Of a DNA stretch of 64,000 bases, positions 59,537 through 64,000 are shown piece by piece. How positions within the stretch are numbered: position 1 is the stretch's first letter; the number at the start of each line of letters is the position of its first letter. Below the pieces are notes generated by a model. That model was not told the origin of the DNA and searched no databases. It saw nothing but the letters and a program-made list of their open reading frames with translations. Source of the DNA: Dinghuibacter silviterrae (GTDB lineage: Bacteria > Bacteroidota > Bacteroidia > Chitinophagales > Chitinophagaceae); NCBI RefSeq assembly GCF_004366355.1, contig NZ_SODV01000001.1, positions 1,736,001 to 1,800,000 on the forward strand, given 5' to 3'. The translations under genes and the position numbers were made by a program.

Positions 59537-60634
59537 CTACTTCACATTCGTGACATTCTTTTTCAGTTCCGTTTCCAGGCGTGCCAGTTCCCCGTTGAGG
59601 ACGACCCGGTTCTGGGCGCCTTCGTCGTGGATGCGCTTGACCTCGTTGAGTGTTTCGATCAGGGAAGTCGTCGTCTTTTGAAGCGTTTCCAGTGACACGA
59701 CGGTCTTTTCATTCTCTTTGGCCACGTCGATGCTGTTTTGTTTGAGCAGCTCGGCGTTTTTCAGGAGGATGGTGTTGGTCGTCTCGGAGACCTTTTGCTG
59801 CATCTCCACGTTGGCCTTCTGGCGTTGCAGGGCAACGGCGATGGTCAGCTGGTTTTTCCAGACGGGGATGGTCGTTGAGACGATCGACTGGGCTTTTTCC
59901 GCGATCGTGGTATTGTTGTTCTGCACCAGGCGGATCTGGGGAAGGGATTGCAGCATGATAAAACGCACGGTCTTCATATCGGCCAGGCGTTTGTCCAGGC
60001 GGGTGACGTAGTCGCGCATGTCGGCGATCTGGTAGTCCTGGTAGCCCGCGGCATTTGCTTCCATCTGGTCCAACTGGGCCTTTAGCTCTTCGTACTTGAG
60101 CTGGGCCGCGATGATGAGGTCCTCCATCTGGTGGACGTAGGCCACATTGTTGTCAAACATCGTCTGGAGCGAGGCGTTGTCCTTGATCGAATTGATCCGG
60201 CCGGCCTTGATCTTGTTGGTGATCTTGTCGATGTTGTTAACGACGGTGTCGTACTTCTGGAACAGTTTCTGGACGTCCATCACCACCTTTTTCACAAAGG
60301 GCAGGCGGGAGAAAAAGCCTTTGGCGGGGCTTTGGTTCAGCTCGTCGATGTCGATGATCTTGAGTTCCGTGAGCAGGTCGTTGATGAGACCGCCCGTCTC
60401 CCCGGAATTAAAGGTCCTCACGGAGGTCAGGAAGTCGTTGCTGTATTTTTCCATGGACCCCTGGAGGTCCGAGCCGTAGTTGAGGATGGAGTTGACGTCC
60501 GAAGGATTCAGACCTTTGGCCAGTTCGCCGTACTTCTGGTTGTCGGCGGGGGTGAGGGCTTCGGTGTGGACGGTGCCGTCCTTATCCAGCTTGACCACGG
60601 GCATGGCGTTCGGGTCTTGCATATTCGTATCCAT
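59537..60634 (-). CDS. telA: TelA-family toxic anion resistance protein
   Basis: 365 residues from MDTNMQDPNAM; cytoplasmic, nearly all helical. The TelA/KlaA core runs from about 90: SPAKGFFSRLPFVKKVVMDVQKLFQKYDTVVN, then AQLKYEELKAQLDQMEANA, LDKRLADMKTVRFIMLQSLPQIRLVQNNN and TIPVWKNQLTIAVALQRQ. Linked to tellurite and stress resistance, mechanism unknown. 4 bp after the third terD gene. Confidence 0.92.
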   Translation of the reverse strand: MDTNMQDPNAMPVVKLDKDGTVHTEALTPADNQKYGELAKGLNPSDVNSILNYGSDLQGSMEKYSNDFLTSVRTFNSGETGGLINDLLTELKIIDIDELNQSPAKGFFSRLPFVKKVVMDVQKLFQKYDTVVNNIDKITNKIKAGRINSIKDNASLQTMFDNNVAYVHQMEDLIIAAQLKYEELKAQLDQMEANAAGYQDYQIADMRDYVTRLDKRLADMKTVRFIMLQSLPQIRLVQNNNTTIAEKAQSIVSTTIPVWKNQLTIAVALQRQKANVEMQQKVSETTNTILLKNAELLKQNSIDVAKENEKTVVSLETLQKTTTSLIETLNEVKRIHDEGAQNRVVLNGELARLETELKKNVTNVK

Positions 60635-60638
60635 AATA

Positions 60639-61193
60639 TTAGTTGTATTTGTTGAGATAATCTTGTAATCCACCTTTGGTCCCCACACCCACCGCCTCGA
60701 ACTTCCAGGCGTTGTCCTTTTTGTAGATGCGTCCGAACTCGACCGCGGTCTCGATGGAAAAGTCTTCTTCGAGTTCGTATTTCAACAGTTCCTGGCCGGA
60801 GGCCGTATCGAAAATACGGACGAAGGAACCGCGGACCTGTCCAAAGTTTTGCCGGCGGGCTTCGGCGTCAAAAATGGTCACGACCACGCGCAGTTCCGCG
60901 GCCTGGGGGTCGATGCGGCTCAGGTCGATCCGGATCTGTTCGTCGTCTCCTTCGCCTTCCCCGGTCCGGTTATCCCCGGTATGTTCTACGGCCCCGTTGG
61001 GGGACTTGAGGTTGTTGTAAAAAACAAAGTGCTGGTCGCTCAGGAGCTTACCCTGCGGACCCAGTATAAAGATGGAGGCATCCAGGTCGAAGCTGCTGCC
61101 GGTGGCGGAACTGTTGGTGTCCCAGCCCAGACCGACGGTGAATTTGGGGGCGGTGATGGTTTCCCGCTGCCCCTTTTCCAGGTTAATCGCCAT
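60639..61193 (-). CDS. terD: TerD-family protein 3
   Basis: 184 residues from MAINLEKGQRETI; a TerD calcium-binding beta-sandwich. VGLGWDTN, FDLDASIF, HTGDNRTGEGEGDDEQI and FGRIYKKDNAWKFEAVG are the family motifs, with the acidic residues that bind Ca2+ intact. Start overlaps the phosphoribosyltransferase-like gene by 11 bp. Confidence 0.93.
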   Translation of the reverse strand: MAINLEKGQRETITAPKFTVGLGWDTNSSATGSSFDLDASIFILGPQGKLLSDQHFVFYNNLKSPNGAVEHTGDNRTGEGEGDDEQIRIDLSRIDPQAAELRVVVTIFDAEARRQNFGQVRGSFVRIFDTASGQELLKYELEEDFSIETAVEFGRIYKKDNAWKFEAVGVGTKGGLQDYLNKYN

Positions 61194-62010
61194 AGCGTAT
61201 CTTATTTTGAACGTTTGCGCGTATAAAGTCCAGGTTCCTTCGGTAGGCGTCCATGGTGTGGTAGCCGTTCCCAATGGCCATATCGTAAAGATACTCCAGG
61301 AAGGCATCCGTCTGCCCTTCGACAAAAATACGGAAGGCCTCGAAGTCGTAATGCAGGATGTACTTGGCGGCCCGGGTATTAAGAACAAAGGACCCGCCCC
61401 GGATCAGGGCATCCAGGTCGAAGATCGACCGGATGGCGTGGTAGTTCAGAAAGTTTTCGATCGTGGGCGGGATGTCCGGATTGACCAGCTCCGCGAAATA
61501 CAACAAAAAGAGGGGCTCTTGAAGCCCATATTCGCGTACCATTTTCAGGATCATCCGCTCGTGGCCTCCGGTGATGCGGATGTCGTCCAGGAAAAGCACG
61601 GTTTTCCCTTCCAGAAAAGCCCGGTCGATGTGAAAGGCGTCGTTCCCGATAAGCGCAATGCGCTCGTCCGCGCTGAGTCCCCCATAGTCTTCCTTATAGG
61701 TGACGGTGCGATGGACCTTTGTCTCCTGGACCACGGGAAGGCCCCTGTCTGCCAGGTAGCGGTTGAGCCGGAAGACGAAGTAGTTCTTCATCGCAAAGGT
61801 CGCCGTGGGGATAAAGGAGTAGGGACTGGGGACCACGACCACCTGGCCTTTCAACGAAGCGCCGTGCGCCCGGATAAAGCCCTCCGCCAGGTCAAAGCCA
61901 AACGCCCTTGCCACGACCTCGTCCCCGAACTTGAAACGGCTGTAGTCATCGGGGTCGAAGCCGAAGTGGTGCTCGTTTTTGATCTTATGTAAGGCGTAGG
62001 AGGTGCTCAA
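61183..62010 (-). CDS. Phosphoribosyltransferase-like protein of the Ter operon
   Basis: 275 residues. PRPP-binding-type motif VLFLDDIRITGGHERMI (about 145-161) and the upstream loop VVVVPSPYSFIPTA suggest a type I phosphoribosyltransferase fold. Published genome analyses of Ter systems describe operons with phosphoribosyltransferases, HAD and ATP-grasp enzymes predicted to make a nucleoside-like metabolite; this one fits that pattern, but no ATP-grasp gene is in the window. Overlaps its neighbours on both sides (26 and 11 bp). Confidence 0.75.
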   Translation of the reverse strand: MSTSYALHKIKNEHHFGFDPDDYSRFKFGDEVVARAFGFDLAEGFIRAHGASLKGQVVVVPSPYSFIPTATFAMKNYFVFRLNRYLADRGLPVVQETKVHRTVTYKEDYGGLSADERIALIGNDAFHIDRAFLEGKTVLFLDDIRITGGHERMILKMVREYGLQEPLFLLYFAELVNPDIPPTIENFLNYHAIRSIFDLDALIRGGSFVLNTRAAKYILHYDFEAFRIFVEGQTDAFLEYLYDMAIGNGYHTMDAYRRNLDFIRANVQNKIRYGD

Positions 62011-62656
62011 TGCCTTGCCGGTTTACGTTGATCAATAGGTGCGGGAGCCCCACCCTTGCCGCCCCCTGGCCGTCCGCCACCGGGTTGTCGCCGACATGAA
62101 GAACGTCGTGGCGGGAGACCGGTACACGAGCCAGCATCCGCTCGAAAAACACGCTGTTGGGCTTGGACACGCCTTCTTCATCCGAAAAGAGCTCGAAATC
62201 GAAGGCAAGACCCAGCGCGGGAAATGCTTTTCTGAGCGTCCGTCCCTTGATAAAGGCCGTATTGCTCAGGAGGCTCGTGGTATGGCCCTGATCCTGTAAT
62301 GTCCGGAGCACCCTCAGGGTTTCCGGGCCATAGATCAGGGGCGGATGGGTCAGAAATACAGTTTCCATTTCCTCGTACAGCGCCACCGGGTCGACGTCTG
62401 CAAGCGCCTCCGGGGAGGCCGCCTGCCCGATGACCCAGAGGTGCAGTTCCTCTGCCTGCAACTGCCCGCCCGTCCGTTCATTGATGGTGTTGGCCAGCAG
62501 GTCGACCTGGCGGAAAACCGTCTCGATCTCGTCCAGGCTTTTCCCCGACGGATTATACCGCTCGTGGATCACCCTTGCCCTTTCATATTTGTACTGCGGA
62601 TTCGACCGGATCAAGGTCATCCACAGGTCAAAGGAATAATGCCGGTAGGTTGCCAC
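61985..62656 (-). CDS. HAD-superfamily protein of the Ter operon
   Basis: 223 residues. HAD motif I reads YSFDLWMTL: the nucleophile Asp is present but the usual second Asp (DxD) is Trp. Motif II Thr/Ser is in SLLSNTAFIKG, motif III Lys in GVSKPNSVFFE, and motif IV Asp in LHVGDNPVADGQGA. It is therefore probably an active HAD of the DxW type or has an altered reaction. It starts 3 bp after the second terD gene. Confidence 0.85.
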   Translation of the reverse strand: MATYRHYSFDLWMTLIRSNPQYKYERARVIHERYNPSGKSLDEIETVFRQVDLLANTINERTGGQLQAEELHLWVIGQAASPEALADVDPVALYEEMETVFLTHPPLIYGPETLRVLRTLQDQGHTTSLLSNTAFIKGRTLRKAFPALGLAFDFELFSDEEGVSKPNSVFFERMLARVPVSRHDVLHVGDNPVADGQGAARVGLPHLLINVNRQGIEHLLRLT

Positions 62657-62659
62657 GGT

Positions 62660-63340
62660 CTAGTAGGTATACCCCGCCTTGAGCAGGTCCACAAAGCTGT
62701 CGGTCTGGTGGGGTTCGCCGATGGCCCGGAATTTCCAGGTCCCGTCCTTCCGGTATACTTCCGCAAAGATCATGGAGCACATCCCGTTGTACGTGGCGTC
62801 CCCGGACAGGTTGAACTTGGCGATCTCGTGCCCTTGGTGGTCTACCGCGCGGATAAAGGCATTTTCCACCATCCCGAAGTGCTGGTGTTGCTGCCGTCCG
62901 TGGTAGATGGCCACGAGGAAAACGATTTTTTGATAACGCTGGTCCAGGCTGTCGAGACGGACGATGATCTGTTCATCGTCACCTTCGCCGGCCCCGGTCC
63001 GGTTGTCCCCGGTCAGCCATATCTGGCCGGTGGGGTGCCGCATCGAGTTAAAATAGATGATATCCCCTTCGTACAGACCGATGCTCCGGCCGTTGATATC
63101 CGCGGTGCGGCCGAGGTTGGCTACCTTGCCGTTCCCGTCGAGTAAGAAAGCGATGGCGTCCAGGTCATACTCTTCTTCTTCTTCCCCCCCTAAAAGCTTG
63201 CTCAGGAAGCCGCCCCCGATCCCGTTTTTTTTGCGTACATCCCATCCGAGACCGATGGTGACTTGCGACAGGTCATAAGTTTCACCCCTTTCTCCCTTGC
63301 GGAGGTCTATGGTCTGTCCTTTGACTAGGTTAATGGCCAT
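62660..63340 (-). CDS. terD: TerD-family protein 2, with acidic insertion
   Basis: 226 residues, about 35-40 longer than its paralogues. TerD motifs GLGWD, YDLDAIAFLLD, LTGDNRTGAGEGDDEQI and AEVYRKDGTWKFRAIG are present. The extra length includes GGGFLSKLLGGEEEEEYD near 42-60, a glycine/glutamate loop before the first calcium-site strand. The loop may alter metal binding or partner choice (inference). 5 bp after the first terD gene. Confidence 0.92.
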   Translation of the reverse strand: MAINLVKGQTIDLRKGERGETYDLSQVTIGLGWDVRKKNGIGGGFLSKLLGGEEEEEYDLDAIAFLLDGNGKVANLGRTADINGRSIGLYEGDIIYFNSMRHPTGQIWLTGDNRTGAGEGDDEQIIVRLDSLDQRYQKIVFLVAIYHGRQQHQHFGMVENAFIRAVDHQGHEIAKFNLSGDATYNGMCSMIFAEVYRKDGTWKFRAIGEPHQTDSFVDLLKAGYTY

Positions 63341-63345
63341 AACAA

Positions 63346-63921
63346 TTATTTAATGATTTGTCCTTTGTAATATTTCGACAGGAAAAAAGCCAGGTCTTCC
63401 TTATACCCGATCCCCGACGCCTCGAACTTCCATTTCCCGTCCCGGCGGTACAGCCGCCCGAATTCCACGGCCGTCTCGATCGAAAAGTCTTCGCCCAGCT
63501 CGTATTTGGCGACTTCCAGCCCTGTGGAGTTGTCCACGATACGGATATAGGAATCCCGGACCTGTCCGAAGTTTTGGCGCCGGGGCCCCGAGTCATAGAT
63601 CGTCACCACGAACAGGATTTCCTGGACCCTCGGGTCTACTTTTGCCAGGTCCACGACGATTGTTTCGTCGTCCCCGCCGTCGCTGTTGCCCCCGGTGGGA
63701 TCGTCCCCCGAGTGGTGCAACGCAGTATCCGGGGAATCCGTGTTGCCGTAGAAAATAAAGTATTTTTCCTCGGGGATAAGCCTCGACTGGTCCAGCATAA
63801 ACGCCGATGCATCCAGGTCGAAGGCAAATCCCGTGCCTTCGTTGGGGGTCCATCCCAAACCGACGCTCATATTGTTGAGGCCGATGTCAATTTTTTGGCC
63901 TTTTTGCAGATTGATTGCCAT
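63346..63921 (-). CDS. terD: TerD-family protein 1
   Basis: 191 residues; calcium-binding TerD fold. VGLGWTPN, FDLDASAFML, HHSGDDPTGGNSDGGDDETI and EFGRLYRRDGKWKFEASG are conserved. It is the first gene of the eight-gene operon seen here; 79 bp of upstream sequence remain in the window. Confidence 0.94.
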   Translation of the reverse strand: MAINLQKGQKIDIGLNNMSVGLGWTPNEGTGFAFDLDASAFMLDQSRLIPEEKYFIFYGNTDSPDTALHHSGDDPTGGNSDGGDDETIVVDLAKVDPRVQEILFVVTIYDSGPRRQNFGQVRDSYIRIVDNSTGLEVAKYELGEDFSIETAVEFGRLYRRDGKWKFEASGIGYKEDLAFFLSKYYKGQIIK

Positions 63922-63960
63922 AGGCCTCTAATGTAGGTAGATTTTCCCTTCCGGTGAAAA
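63922..63960 (-). promoter_or_regulatory. Possible promoter region of the Ter operon
   Basis: On the minus strand TACATTAG lies about 8 nt before the terD ATG and resembles TAnnTTTG with one mismatch. No convincing -33 TTG. The region may hold the operon promoter, but the operon could also begin beyond the window. Confidence 0.35.
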
Positions 63961-64000
63961 GGATGCTGCGAACCTTGATAATTTAGTTGATATCCTGCCC

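Noticed and set aside
1-64000. tRNA or rRNA genes, integrase genes, or phage modules
   Set aside because: None was recognised on reading either strand; no CCA-ended cloverleaf or rRNA-like stretch was seen, though short RNAs could be missed by eye.

Overview
The window looks like a chromosomal segment of a GC-rich Bacteroidota, most probably a member of the Chitinophagaceae; the genus cannot be fixed from the sequence alone. Supporting evidence: a secreted kelch protein with a type IX secretion C-terminal domain, several TAnnTTTG (-7) promoter boxes, the surE / small membrane protein / lpxB block, families typical of the phylum (DUF4421, DUF4856, GIN-domain DUF2807), and many secreted hydrolases (GH3, GH32, GH92, M14). 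No rRNA, tRNA, CRISPR array or complete insertion sequence was found. Genes are tightly packed, with frequent 1-20 bp overlaps.

Layout. 1-8.2 kb (minus): a HlyD-type adaptor, a TolC-type channel, a MacB-like ATPase, two MacB-like permeases, then an NtrC-type sigma-54 activator and its histidine kinase (cut by the window edge). A good -24/-12 sigma-54 promoter lies directly before the first gene, so the system probably drives itself. 8.2-15.7 kb: DUF4421 protein, free-methionine-sulfoxide reductase, YtxH protein, RoxA-like dihaem cytochrome, lpxB, surE, and an XRE/S24 regulator with an operator over its own promoter. 15.7-28.8 kb (mostly minus): kelch/T9SS protein, then the ligase-associated DNA repair set (PdeM phosphoesterase, Lhr-like helicase, ATP-dependent ligase, beta-CASP exonuclease) continuing into a binding protein and guaA. 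This set is split by a 2.5 kb plus-strand insertion (DUF1016 PDDEXK nuclease and DUF1444 protein) bounded by two kinds of direct repeat, one a duplicated copy of the helicase 5' end.

28.9-45.2 kb: GIN-domain lipoprotein, M14 carboxypeptidase, rpsT, 2-oxoglutarate dehydrogenase E1 and E2 (E2 with two lipoyl domains), a methyltransferase, DUF4856 lipoprotein, deoxyribonucleotidase, GH3 glycosidase, an RsmB-type rRNA methyltransferase, a lipoprotein, mnmA and ssb. Three intergenic regions here carry multi-hairpin palindromic elements of the same architecture. 45.3-54.3 kb: GH92 mannosidase, radC, prs-rplY-pth, a fumarylacetoacetase-family enzyme, a fused branched-chain 2-oxoacid dehydrogenase E1, and a transposase-derived protein related to IS1595 with eroded catalytic motifs. 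54.6-57.8 kb: sugar transporter, GH32 fructanase and a thioredoxin-like protein.

57.8-63.9 kb (minus): an eight-gene Ter stress operon with three TerD paralogues, a HAD protein, a phosphoribosyltransferase-like protein, TelA, an unrecognised 325-residue protein and TerC. This operon, the disrupted repair cassette, the sigma-54 efflux loop and the multi-hairpin elements are the parts most worth following up.
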